In this document: piece by piece, positions 15,815-23,682 of the stretch | Position numbering within the stretch: position 1 is the stretch's first letter | Layout of the letters: every line of letters starts with the position of its first letter | Source of the DNA: an uncultured Opitutia bacterium | GTDB taxonomy: Bacteria; Verrucomicrobiota; Verrucomicrobiia; Opitutales; Opitutaceae | Reading direction: 5' to 3' | DNA: 51,082 nucleotides | NCBI GenBank assembly: GCA_903820035.1 | Contig: CAIJFT010000266.1 | Location: 1 to 51,082, forward strand | Program-made: the position numbers and the translations under genes | The notes under the pieces: model-generated | Seen by the model: only the letters and a program-made list of their open reading frames with translations | The model's database searches: none | Told to the model about the DNA's origin: nothing

Positions 15815-17314
15815 TTACGGAAACCGCTTCTGGGCGCCGGCCATGTCGGCGCGGACGGTGCCGTCGAGGGCAATGATGGGCTTCGGATCGGCGACGCGCC
15901 CGAGTGGACGGCAACCGGGCCCGATACCGGTCACGCCGAGGTCCGCATTGCTGGCCTCGGCCAGAGCAAGCAGGCGTTTGACCACGTCGGGGTTCTGCGC
16001 GGCGACGTCCTTGGCCTCGCCGATATCCGTCCCGAGATGATAGAGCTCACGTTTCGCGAGGTGCAATTTCCACGGGCCGGAGCGAACTGCTTCGAGTTCG
16101 AAGCCGCGGTGATAGAGGAATGAATCGCGCGGTGGTTGCGCGGGATTGCCCGTGAGCACAGGCCAGAGGTCGACGCCGTCGATCTTACGCTTGGCGTCGA
16201 GCGTCGCGCCACCCAGGCGCGCGAGCGTGGGTAAAATGTCCATCATGGTGGTGATGGCGTCGGTGTGGGTGCCGGCGGGGATCTGTCCGGGCCACCACGC
16301 GAGGCCGGGGACGCGGATGCCCCCTTCGAGGGTCGTGCCCTTGGCGCCGCGGAGCGGGTGGTTGTTGGCGCCTTGGAAGACGGGGCCGCCGTTGTCGGAG
16401 ACGAAGAGCACGAGTGTGTTCCGGTCGAGCTTCAGTTCGCGCAACGTGTCGAGGACCTGGCCGACGCTCCAGTCGACCTCCTGCACCCAGTCGCCGAGGA
16501 GGCCGTTGGGGGATTGGCCGCGGAATTTCTCCGCGGGGTAGCGGGGGAAGTGGACGGCGGAGTGCGCGAGGTAGAGAAAAAACGGCTGATCCTTTTTCGC
16601 GCGGATGAATGCCACTGAGCGCTCGGTGTAGCGGCGGGTGAGATCGGCTTGATCCTCGGCGCGAATCCGGCCGATCACGGTTTCATTTTCAATCAGGGCG
16701 AGCGGGGTTTGGGCCAGGCCCTTCAGCCCGGTGCTTTCATCGCCGGGATCGACCTGCTTGGCCGCCTTTTTGGCGGCATTCTTTTGCGGCACGGCCTTGG
16801 TCGCGGGACGCGGTTTGCCGAAATCATTCTTGGTGCCGTCTTCGACCGGGCCCATGTCGTTCGAGTACGGCAGGCCAAAAAACTCATCGAAACCCTGCCG
16901 CCGCGGCAGGAACTCAGGTTGGTCGCCGAGGTGCCATTTGCCCACGCAGGCGGTGGCGTAGCCGGCGGTCTTGAGAACGTCGGCGATGGTATGTTCATCC
17001 GGGTTAAGTCCGACGGCGGCGCCGGGGAACAACACGTGCGGGATCGGCAGCGCGCGTTTCGGATACGAACCGGTCAGGAGCGCGGCGCGGGACGGCGAGC
17101 AGACCGGCGCAGCGTAGTGGCTCGTGAGCTTGCGGCCTTCGGCGGCCATGCGGTCGAGCGCCGGAGTGCGGTTGGTCGAGCCGAACGGCCCGATCTCGCA
17201 GTAGCCGAGGTCGTCGATATTGATGACGATCAGATTGGGCTTGGTGGCGGGCGCGGCGGATGCAGCGGCTACGCCGAGGATGAGCAGGCAGGTGAGGAAA
17301 CGGGGGAGGATCAT
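15815..17314 (-). CDS. Secreted arylsulfatase A-like enzyme
   Basis: Exported sulfatase of 499 residues. Signal peptide about 1-21 (ending ASA), VINIDDLGYCE (D34-D35), VCSPSRAALLTG with Cys72 in a canonical C-S-P-S-R signature, CVGKWHLG, a Lys-rich insertion (about 165-185) and FVSDNGGP for the second metal site. The ATG at 17314 starts directly at the signal peptide; upstream in-frame codons do not. It lies 204 bp downstream of another sulfatase on the same strand with no obvious terminator between, so the two may be co-transcribed or separately promoted. Exact substrate unknown. Confidence 0.9.
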   Translation of the reverse strand: MILPRFLTCLLILGVAAASAAPATKPNLIVINIDDLGYCEIGPFGSTNRTPALDRMAAEGRKLTSHYAAPVCSPSRAALLTGSYPKRALPIPHVLFPGAAVGLNPDEHTIADVLKTAGYATACVGKWHLGDQPEFLPRRQGFDEFFGLPYSNDMGPVEDGTKNDFGKPRPATKAVPQKNAAKKAAKQVDPGDESTGLKGLAQTPLALIENETVIGRIRAEDQADLTRRYTERSVAFIRAKKDQPFFLYLAHSAVHFPRYPAEKFRGQSPNGLLGDWVQEVDWSVGQVLDTLRELKLDRNTLVLFVSDNGGPVFQGANNHPLRGAKGTTLEGGIRVPGLAWWPGQIPAGTHTDAITTMMDILPTLARLGGATLDAKRKIDGVDLWPVLTGNPAQPPRDSFLYHRGFELEAVRSGPWKLHLAKRELYHLGTDIGEAKDVAAQNPDVVKRLLALAEASNADLGVTGIGPGCRPLGRVADPKPIIALDGTVRADMAGAQKRFP

Positions 17315-17518
17315 GGCGGGGTAAAACAGTGGGATTCGAAACCACGAATCGCGCCGACGCACGCGGATTGTTGCGCCTTCTGCGCCTCTCCACCGCGAAC
17401 GCGGAAAGAATGATTGGAACAGGAAGCAAGATCAGGAAGACCGGAAAGCCTGAATTAGAGCTCCCGCCATCCTCCCCGTCCTTGTATGTTCAACCTTTGG
17501 GCGTCGTTGCGCTACGGT

Positions 17519-19018
17519 CTACTGCTTGCCCTTGCCGCCCTTGCCCGCCTTGCCGCCTTTTGCGGCGCCGGTGTTCGGGCTGTCGCCGATGTCGGGCAGC
17601 GGCAGGTAATCGAAGTCGAGGATCATGCGTTCGGCGAGGACCCGGCGAAGTTCGAACTCGGTCGTTTGCAGGGCGGGTGTGCCGCTCAGGTTGTTCAGTT
17701 CCGACGGATCGGCCTGCAGGTCGTACAGCTCGTAGACGGGACGGGGCGACGTGAAGTAGGTGTTCCGCAGCCCGGGGCTGAGTTGCCCGGCTTCGTTGGC
17801 GGCGGTCATCTCGCGCCAACCGGCCCCGCCGGCGGAGTCGACGGGTGAGTACGGAATCCACGGCGTGCAGTTGTAGATGAGTTTGTAGCCGTCGCTGCGG
17901 ACGGCGCGCGCAAGATCGTACGAGCTGCTGCGGATCGTGGGGGTCACGGGCGCGGTGCCGTGCGGACCGCGCTCCACGAAGATATATCGGCGGGGCGAAT
18001 ACGTTTCGTCCTTCAGCAGGGCCACGAAATTGTGTCCGCTCATTTTCGCGGGTGCGGTCAGCCCCGCGGCGGCGAGTATGGTCGGGGCAATATCCTCGCC
18101 GCTGAGCAGGGAGCGCGACTCCCGGCCCGGTTGGATGACGCCCGGCCAGCGGATCACGAGCGGGACGTGGGAGCCGGGATCGTAGAGCGAACCCTTGCCG
18201 TGGGGCAGGGCGGCGCCGTTGTCGCCGGCGAAGATGACGAGCGTGTTTCCCGCAAGCCCGGTCGCATCGAGCGCGTCGAGCACGGCCTGCATGCTCCGGT
18301 CGACACGGTTGACCTCGCCGCAGTAGTCGGCGAGTTGCGCGCGCAGTCCGGGGAGGTCGGGCCAGTGGGGTGGTAACTTTAAGGTCGCGGGGTCGGGACG
18401 GTCGGCGGCGGACGGCGTCCAGGGATGGTGCGGGTCGCTGAAATTCAGCCAGAGGCAAAACGGCTTGTCCTTGGGGCGCTGCGCGAGGAATTCACGCATT
18501 TGCACGATCGCCTCGGTGTCGGAGCCCGTGCGCAGATAGTCGACGCGTTCGGCGAACGTGCGCAGGCCGTTCCTCTCGATCAGGGCCCCGACGCTGCCGG
18601 CGGTGGCGCGGGCGCCGCCGGGACCATCGAGGTGATAAGTGCGGCCGCAGATGCCGGTGTAATAGCCGGCTTTTTCCCGGAGCAACTCGGGAAAGGTGAT
18701 TTCATCGCGGGGCAGGGGAGAGGAGAAACGCGTCATGCGCGCGGCGACGGCGGAGCGCCCGGTGAGGAAGGCGGCGCGGGACGGCACGCACTGCGGCGCG
18801 GAGGTGAAGAAACGGTGGAACTTCATGCCCTCGGCCGCGAGCCGGTCCAGCGTGGGGGTGCGGACGTTGGGGTCGCCGTAGCAGCTTAGGAACGGGTAGC
18901 TGTGGTCGTCGGAAAGGACGAAGAGGATGTTAGGTTTGGAGGCGGCAGCGGCGCCAAGTCGCACCAGACCGAACACAAGCGCAGCAAAGATCAGGAGCAG
19001 GCGGGGGGAGCGGGCCAT
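17519..19018 (-). CDS. Secreted sulfatase (sulfamidase-like)
   Basis: Exported sulfatase, 499 residues from ATG 19018 (an in-frame ATG at 19030 adds four). Signal peptide about 1-26 (ending AAAA), FVLSDDHSYPF (D37-D38), CVPSRAAFLTGRS with Cys77, and IFAGDNGAALPHGK for the second metal site. The SDDHS-Y-F-SCYGD opening and the PQCVPSRAAFLTG context resemble N-sulfoglucosamine sulfohydrolase-type enzymes, so an N-sulfated glycan is one possibility. The C-terminal tail is a Gly/Lys low-complexity stretch (GGKAGKGGKGKQ) of unclear use. First of the two right-hand sulfatases; its upstream region carries a repeat seen again near the tRNA-Arg gene. Confidence 0.88.
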   Translation of the reverse strand: MARSPRLLLIFAALVFGLVRLGAAAASKPNILFVLSDDHSYPFLSCYGDPNVRTPTLDRLAAEGMKFHRFFTSAPQCVPSRAAFLTGRSAVAARMTRFSSPLPRDEITFPELLREKAGYYTGICGRTYHLDGPGGARATAGSVGALIERNGLRTFAERVDYLRTGSDTEAIVQMREFLAQRPKDKPFCLWLNFSDPHHPWTPSAADRPDPATLKLPPHWPDLPGLRAQLADYCGEVNRVDRSMQAVLDALDATGLAGNTLVIFAGDNGAALPHGKGSLYDPGSHVPLVIRWPGVIQPGRESRSLLSGEDIAPTILAAAGLTAPAKMSGHNFVALLKDETYSPRRYIFVERGPHGTAPVTPTIRSSSYDLARAVRSDGYKLIYNCTPWIPYSPVDSAGGAGWREMTAANEAGQLSPGLRNTYFTSPRPVYELYDLQADPSELNNLSGTPALQTTEFELRRVLAERMILDFDYLPLPDIGDSPNTGAAKGGKAGKGGKGKQ

Positions 19019-19077
19019 GCGACTATCCATGAGGCTGCCCGACAGACCGCGAGGCTGAACTTCCTCCGCGTAAGGGA

Positions 19078-19372
19078 GAGGCTTTAGGCCCCGACGGCGG
19101 GTCGTCGAGCGATCCTTTGGCCCAGGAGGTCACAGAGGAACGAAGAGGACGGTCGTGCTCCGTGTTCGTCGTTAACTCCTGCGGGAAGGTTTGGGGGCCG
19201 AAGCTTGGCCGCGAAAACCCCCAACGATCGGAGGGCGAGAGACACCACCGAGGCGCCCATAGGCGCGCGAAAATTTTCCGCCTGCTGGACGGACCCTCTG
19301 GGCTGTTTTGCGGCCACTTGCCTTGCCGGGATTGAAGCGCCTTCGGCAGTGGGAGGGGCTTTAGGCCCCGAC
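19078..19372. repeat. Direct repeat copies between sulfatase and tRNA genes
   Basis: GGCTTTAGGCCCCGAC occurs at about 19080-19095 and again at 19357-19372, each after a GAG-containing purine run (GAGAG, GAGGG). The second copy is self-complementary (GGGGC-TTTAG-GCCCC). This 392-bp gap (19031-19422) holds no credible gene. Such elements are typical dispersed intergenic repeats. Confidence 0.5.
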
Positions 19373-19422
19373 CGTCGCGGGATAAACCCGTTCCCACCCC
19401 GCGCGCCGGGGCAAAAATGTGG

Positions 19423-19496
19423 CGCGGTGGAGGTGACTCGAACACCCGACCGGCGGTTTAGAAAACCGCTGCTCTATCCAGCTGAGCTACCACCGC
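19423..19496 (-). tRNA. tRNA-Arg (anticodon UCU)
   Basis: Read on minus: acceptor GCGGTGG pairing with CCACCGC, D arm GCTC/GAGC, anticodon stem GCGGT/ACCGC with loop TTTCTAA giving anticodon TCT, T arm with TTCGAGT. An encoded CCA follows (19420-19422). All four stems close, so it should be functional. Confidence 0.95.
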
Positions 19497-19601
19497 AAAC
19501 CACGCCTGCACGGGTATCTTGAGGGAAATTGAGCGACAAGGGAAAACCGCGCTTGACTCAACCTCCGTCGAACCTACGTTCCGCCTCCTTTCCCAATTTT
19601 A

Positions 19602-19678
19602 GGGGTGGTAGCTCAGTTGGTTAGAGCGTCTGCCTGTCACGCAGAAGGTCGCGGGTTCGAGTCCCGTCCATCCCGCCA
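19602..19678 (+). tRNA. tRNA-Asp (anticodon GUC)
   Basis: Acceptor GGGGTGG with CCATCCC (one G-U pair), D arm GCTC/GAGC, anticodon stem TCTGC/GCAGA with loop CTGTCAC giving GTC, T arm GCGGG/CCCGT with TTCGAGT, then G and encoded CCA (19676-19678). The integrase remnant just downstream suggests its 3' end was an attachment site; the gene itself remains intact. Confidence 0.96.
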
Positions 19679-19688
19679 GTTTGGCCTA

Positions 19689-19718
19689 GGCCCGTTTTCA
19701 CCCGAAAACGGGCCTTTT
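19689..19718 (+). terminator. Terminator of tRNA-Asp
   Basis: GGCCCGTTTTC (19689-19699) pairs with GAAAACGGGCC (19704-19714), an 11-bp perfect stem with a 4-nt loop, followed by TTTT. It lies 10 bp after the tRNA CCA end. Confidence 0.85.
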
Positions 19719-19844
19719 CATTCGTAAACAAAGAATTACGATGGATGCACGATTGATCACGATTAAGCTCAATTATGCCCGATTGGCGGTTTTTTCTGGC
19801 ACCAAAGTGGCACCAAAATTGGCCGATAGGAAATAGGACAAACT

Positions 19845-19988
19845 CATGGAAATCACCGGCCCCTTCCTTGACCGCGGAAAAAAACGCGCGCAGCACCGCA
19901 GCTGCTGGTATCTCAGTTACACCGTGCCGAAAGTCGGCGCGCAGCGGCCTTTGGATTGTAGGCTCAGGGACGTGGCAGCACCTGTTTG
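19845..19988 (+). pseudogene. Tyrosine integrase remnant (N-terminus only)
   Basis: An ATG at 19845 opens a 47-codon frame starting MEITGPFLDRGKK and containing CWYLSYTVPK, the signature opening of many phage-type integrases that begin with a short SH3-like or SAM-like DNA-binding part (usually ...RYWYLSYxVPK...). It then runs into a TGA, and nothing downstream restores the core-binding or catalytic domain. The position, 166 bp after tRNA-Asp in the same orientation, is the classic place for an integrase of a tRNA-targeting island. It is read as the decayed integrase of the element that founded this island. The match rests on a short motif. Confidence 0.6.
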
Positions 19989-20357
19989 AAAAACATGGCG
20001 ACGGTCGTCGCATCGGCTTCAACACCGACCGCAATCAAGTGCTGTGCGCAGCCGACGCCGATGCCGCCATTGTCGATCGCATTCGCGGGGCTGGGCATAT
20101 CCCGCGAGAACTTCTCGCGCGGTTCTCGACCGAATTATTGGTGCTTACCTATCCAACGCCGGCCGAACTGACCGTGCTTTTGGAATCATTGGGGATCAAT
20201 GCGCTGGCGCCGGGCCGCGGACACGACGGTCTCGGCGGACGACCTCGACCTGGGCGTCGCCGGCATGCGGACCCTCGAAAGTGTGGTCACCCGGCTGTTG
20301 CTGCGCCGGCAGGCCCTCCAAGGCCTTGCTGGCGTCCCTCCCGACATCGCAACCTGA
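19962..20357 (+). pseudogene. Frameshifted remnant of an unidentified (possibly AAA+) protein
   Basis: Two consecutive frames read as one broken protein. The first gives GRRIGFNTDRNQVL, then RGAGHIPRELLARFSTELLV and PTPAELTVLLESLGINALA. After a frameshift near 20205-20230 the second gives SADDLDLGVAGMRTLESVVT and ends at a TGA at 20355. The GHIPRELLARF...L-PTPAE...L pattern and the following helix recall the sensor-2/lid part of AAA+ ATPases, but this is only a guess. Neither end looks intact. The remnant overlaps the integrase stub in a different frame, so the junction is a deletion scar. Confidence 0.4.
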
Positions 20358-20497
20358 GCGCCCAGCGGGGCATCGTTTGATGCTGAGTCACCGAAGCCTC
20401 GATCGCTCCGCTGGTGACCGATAGCGGTGCATGATCGCGGGCCGCCTCACCGCGGCCAGGCCGATCGCTGCCCCGCCTCGCATTCCATTCGGACAAG

Positions 20498-20553
20498 ATA
20501 CCAAAGCAGGCGTCAGCATAATACCAAAGTATCGTTTGACATGAAACCAAAGT
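20498..20553. promoter_or_regulatory. Three 10-bp direct repeats at 23-bp spacing upstream of AbiEi-Fic gene
   Basis: ATACCAAAGC (20498), ATACCAAAGT (20521) and AAACCAAAGT (20544) start exactly 23 bp apart, about two helical turns, so a protein could contact all three on one face. They end 16 bp before the ATG of the AbiEi-like/Fic gene. AbiEi-type antitoxins repress their own promoter by binding repeats, so autoregulation by the N-terminal domain of the next gene is a reasonable inference. Confidence 0.6.
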
Positions 20554-20569
20554 AACCCACCGTGGCGGA

Positions 20570-22126
20570 ATGCCGGTAAACCCCCAACGGGACCTGGCGG
20601 AGGCCCTGCGCCGCGCGCAGGTCGCCGCCCCCTCGCACATCCTCCGTTCCGGGCAACTGCCGCGGCGGGCGCGCACCCTCCTGCAGCAGCGCGGGTTCCT
20701 CGTCGAAATCATTAAGGGGTGGTATGCCCTGACGACTCCGCAGGCCAGCCCGGGCGACACCACTTTCTGGCATCTCCATTTCTGGAGCTTCGTGTCCGCC
20801 TACCTGCAGGCCCGCTACGGTCAGCGTTACTGCCTTTCGCCTGAGCATTCCCTCGACCTCTGGACGGCCGGGACGCAAACCCCGAAACAGCTGATCGTGC
20901 TCACCGCCCGCGGCGGCGTGTTCACCCTGAAGCTGCCGAACGAAAGTTCGATACTACTCTATCCCAACCGCAAGGGCCTCCCGCCCTCGACCGAATCAAA
21001 GCAGGGCGTGCAGGTCATGCCGCTGGCACTTGCTCTTATTCGCACGACCCCGAGCTATTTCACCCGGTCGGCGACCAATGCGGAGCTGGCGCTGCGGATG
21101 GTGAGGGTCGAGGAACTCTCGCGCGCCATGCTCGCTGGCGACGTAAATGTCTCCGCTGCCGGCCGCATCGTCGGTGGGCTGCGGCATCTCGGCCTCGCGG
21201 ACTCCGCCAACCGCTTGGAGGCGGACCTGCTGGCCGCCGGCATTGCCCTCAAGCCGCAGAATCCATTCGAAGAACCGCCCCGTCTCCCGGTCGGGGCAAC
21301 TTTGCAGTCTCCCTACGCCGGTCGCATCGAGGCGATGTGGTCGCGGTTGCGGCCCGACGTGCTGGCGCATTTCCCGGCGCCGCCCCGGGCCCAGCCCAAC
21401 CACGCCCGTTACCTGAAACGCGTGAATGAAATCTACACGCATGACGCCTACAATTCGCTCTCCATCGAGGGCTACCAAGTCACACCAGACCTGATTCAGC
21501 GCATCGCCGACGGGGCCTGGGATCCGATCGATAATCCCCAGGACCAGGCGCAGATCAATGCGATGGCCGCGAAGGGATACCGCGAAGCGTTCAACGGGGT
21601 GCTCTCCAGTCTGGGCGACATTTGGCGTGGCCGACCGCCGGGTGCGGTCGTCGATCGCGACCTGCAAGGCTGGTATCGCGCGCTCTTCAGCCCGTCGGTG
21701 CAGGCGAATATCCTGCCCGCGTCGGCACTTGCCGGTTATCGTGAACGGCGCGTTTTTATCCGCGGCTCGGAGCACGTACCGCCCGCGATTGAGGCCGTCC
21801 CCGCCTTGATGGAGGCGTTTTTCACTGCCCTTAACCGCGAACCTGCGCCTGCCGTCCGCGCGGTGCTCGGTCATTTTGTCTTTGTGTTCATTCACCCTTA
21901 TTCCGACGGCAACGGTCGCATCGGACGTTTCCTGATGAACCTCATGCTCGCCTCCAGCGGATACAATTGGGCTGTCATCCGGCTCGAGCGGCGGCGCGAA
22001 TACATGGCCGCCCTGGAAAAAGCCTCGGTTCAGGGCGAGATCGGTGACTTCGCCAAATTTGTGGCGGAGGAGATGAAGGCCTCGGCCAAGCTGAAGCCGT
22101 TCAGAGCTGCGCGGCGCACGCCCTGA
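20570..22126 (+). CDS. AbiEi-like antitoxin domain fused to Fic AMPylase domain
   Basis: 518-residue fusion. Residues 1-60 resemble the AbiEi-type winged helix (HILRSGQLPRRARTLLQQRG...IKGWYAL); the following part to about 230 continues the AbiEi-like region. The C-terminal half is a Fic domain with catalytic motif HPYSDGNGR (442-450); His442 is the catalytic base and the Asn/Arg bind the nucleotide phosphates. An inhibitory motif S-x3-E-G (SLSIEG, 296-301) precedes it, as in class II self-inhibited Fic enzymes. Fic proteins usually transfer AMP to target proteins. Three repeats sit just upstream and may be its operator. GGCGGA lies immediately before the ATG, too close for an ideal ribosome site. 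First intact gene of the island. Confidence 0.85.
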   Translation: MPVNPQRDLAEALRRAQVAAPSHILRSGQLPRRARTLLQQRGFLVEIIKGWYALTTPQASPGDTTFWHLHFWSFVSAYLQARYGQRYCLSPEHSLDLWTAGTQTPKQLIVLTARGGVFTLKLPNESSILLYPNRKGLPPSTESKQGVQVMPLALALIRTTPSYFTRSATNAELALRMVRVEELSRAMLAGDVNVSAAGRIVGGLRHLGLADSANRLEADLLAAGIALKPQNPFEEPPRLPVGATLQSPYAGRIEAMWSRLRPDVLAHFPAPPRAQPNHARYLKRVNEIYTHDAYNSLSIEGYQVTPDLIQRIADGAWDPIDNPQDQAQINAMAAKGYREAFNGVLSSLGDIWRGRPPGAVVDRDLQGWYRALFSPSVQANILPASALAGYRERRVFIRGSEHVPPAIEAVPALMEAFFTALNREPAPAVRAVLGHFVFVFIHPYSDGNGRIGRFLMNLMLASSGYNWAVIRLERRREYMAALEKASVQGEIGDFAKFVAEEMKASAKLKPFRAARRTP

Positions 22127-22340
22127 AATGCGCCCCCGGAAGTTTAGTCACCCGGCTGCGCCGTGAGCACCCAGCGATTCATCGTTCCCAACAAAAACAC
22201 GGAATCCCTCCGCGTCCCCGGCATTCAACGTTTTCATTGTTGATCGCAATTCCGCGCGAGGGCGGAGGCGACGGACTTGGGGGGATTTCATCACCAAGCG
22301 TGCGCCTGCGCCGCAAACCGGTCTTGTTTAGGCCGGCGGC

Positions 22341-23300
22341 GTGATCGATTCCAAATTGCTGGCCGGCTTCATACCCGTTTCCGCACAAAGGGGTTTTGCA
22401 CCGGCTGATCGTAATGCATTGCTCGAGGCGAACAGTAACGGCATTTTCGATGATACGCCCACAAGGATGAAAACCCTCGAGGATGGAGACCTGTTTGAAC
22501 GTGGATACCGGCCATGGATCATAGAAAATCTCCCATTCTATGAGGTGACGTGGCGACGTTTCGTCGGAAACGACGGCGCCGGGCATCCAAAACCAGAGAT
22601 CAAAATTCCTAATGAGTTGGCCGGTGATTGGCGCAAGTTCTACCAGTCACACTATTCGATGGCGGTTTTCGCTTTCCTTCTCGATCGCCAAACGAAGGTA
22701 GGGCTCGATTACCTCGCAGAGAACGGCGAGAAGGGGCTGATCAATACCCCCGCGGCGCTCGCGAGGAATGTCGAACTCTTCAGTCAGTTCGTGGGGATGG
22801 TCGGTCAAATCTGCGACATGGTTAGGCAGATTGGGGAGGCGCTCAAGAATCAGACGATGGTCGATCTGGTCGTCGACTTTGCGGCGGAGCGAAATAATTC
22901 GATCCACAGCGCCAGCATACCGATGAGCTACGACGGCGTCGGGATCAGAATGCCATCAATCGCGGTGAAAAGGGGTGAGGAGGGAAAATGGTTTGAAGAC
23001 CAACGCTGGGACTTCATTGCGCGAGATAAGCTCCAGTATCTGGAGGAATGGTATAGCGAGACTCGCAATGGGCTGCTGGGGAAATTAAAGAAGCCGATCG
23101 GGGAGATGATCTACAGCGCCGCCGAAAAGCGTTTCCAAGGAGAACCTCCGAGTGGGGAAAACCGGATAAAGATTCCAATTCTGCCGCCGCCGCGTGCTCC
23201 GCTCCGTGATCCAACAGCCCCCGAATGGGGCAACATTCCGGGTTCGGGCGACGCGGCGATTCGAAGGCCGCACCAGTTTCCCGAGTCGTCTGTCGACTAG
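22341..23300 (+). CDS. Hypothetical protein with HEPN-type RN-x3-H motif
   Basis: Up to 319 residues, cytoplasmic, no named family recognised. The middle is helical (ALARNVELFSQFVGMVG, QICDMVRQIGEALKN) and leads into DFAAERNNSIHSASIP. The hexamer RNNSIH (184-189) fits the RN-x3-H catalytic motif of HEPN ribonucleases and follows a long helix as expected. HEPN proteins are common RNA-cutting effectors in defence islands, so a toxin-like role is an inference from motif plus context. The C-terminus is Pro-rich. The GTG start at 22341 is uncertain; an ATG at 22467 would leave the motif intact. The 214 bp upstream contain nothing recognised. Confidence 0.5.
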   Translation: MIDSKLLAGFIPVSAQRGFAPADRNALLEANSNGIFDDTPTRMKTLEDGDLFERGYRPWIIENLPFYEVTWRRFVGNDGAGHPKPEIKIPNELAGDWRKFYQSHYSMAVFAFLLDRQTKVGLDYLAENGEKGLINTPAALARNVELFSQFVGMVGQICDMVRQIGEALKNQTMVDLVVDFAAERNNSIHSASIPMSYDGVGIRMPSIAVKRGEEGKWFEDQRWDFIARDKLQYLEEWYSETRNGLLGKLKKPIGEMIYSAAEKRFQGEPPSGENRIKIPILPPPRAPLRDPTAPEWGNIPGSGDAAIRRPHQFPESSVD

Positions 23301-23443
23301 GGGAAGAGGATACTCACGATTGGGCTCCGGCAATTCTTGCTGCAACTGGCATCCATGTTTCGAGCAGGTGCTGTTTTGAAATGCGCGTTGAAATGAGTGT
23401 CACTCGGAGCGCGGTGGCATTATGATCGTCGCATACCTCCCCT

Positions 23444-23680
23444 ATGGAAACAGCGGCCAAGCCTCTTCCGCCACCGATCAAGGAGTTTCTGCAAAGGGTG
23501 CGATCAGACGATCTGCCCAAGTTTGCCGCGATGCTGCGCCGATTCTCCCTGCCCGGTGCCAGCGTGGATATTTATCAGGTCGATGTGATTCTCGATGCGA
23601 ATATCGTTATTCGCGAACTGCTCACTGACGTAATTTCTGTGCATGCTGGCCGGCTCAGCGCGTTGGGTCGCAGTGTGTAG
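23444..23680 (+). pseudogene. Truncated PIN-domain protein
   Basis: 78 codons starting METAAKPLPPPIKEFLQRVR. The segment VDVILDANIVIRELL is the first strand and active-site Asp of a PIN nuclease domain (hh-D-x-N). After that the frame gives unrelated residues and stops at 23680; the remaining acidic residues of a PIN fold (normally 80 or more residues further on) are absent. The 3' portion was probably lost by a deletion that brought the neighbouring convergent gene to within 2 bp. The intact part may still be translated but should be inactive as a nuclease. Confidence 0.6.
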
Positions 23681-23682
23681 CC

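Noticed and set aside
20498-20553. Three regularly spaced repeats as a mini CRISPR array
   Set aside because: Units are only 10 bp with 13-bp spacers and sit just before a start codon, which suits operator repeats.
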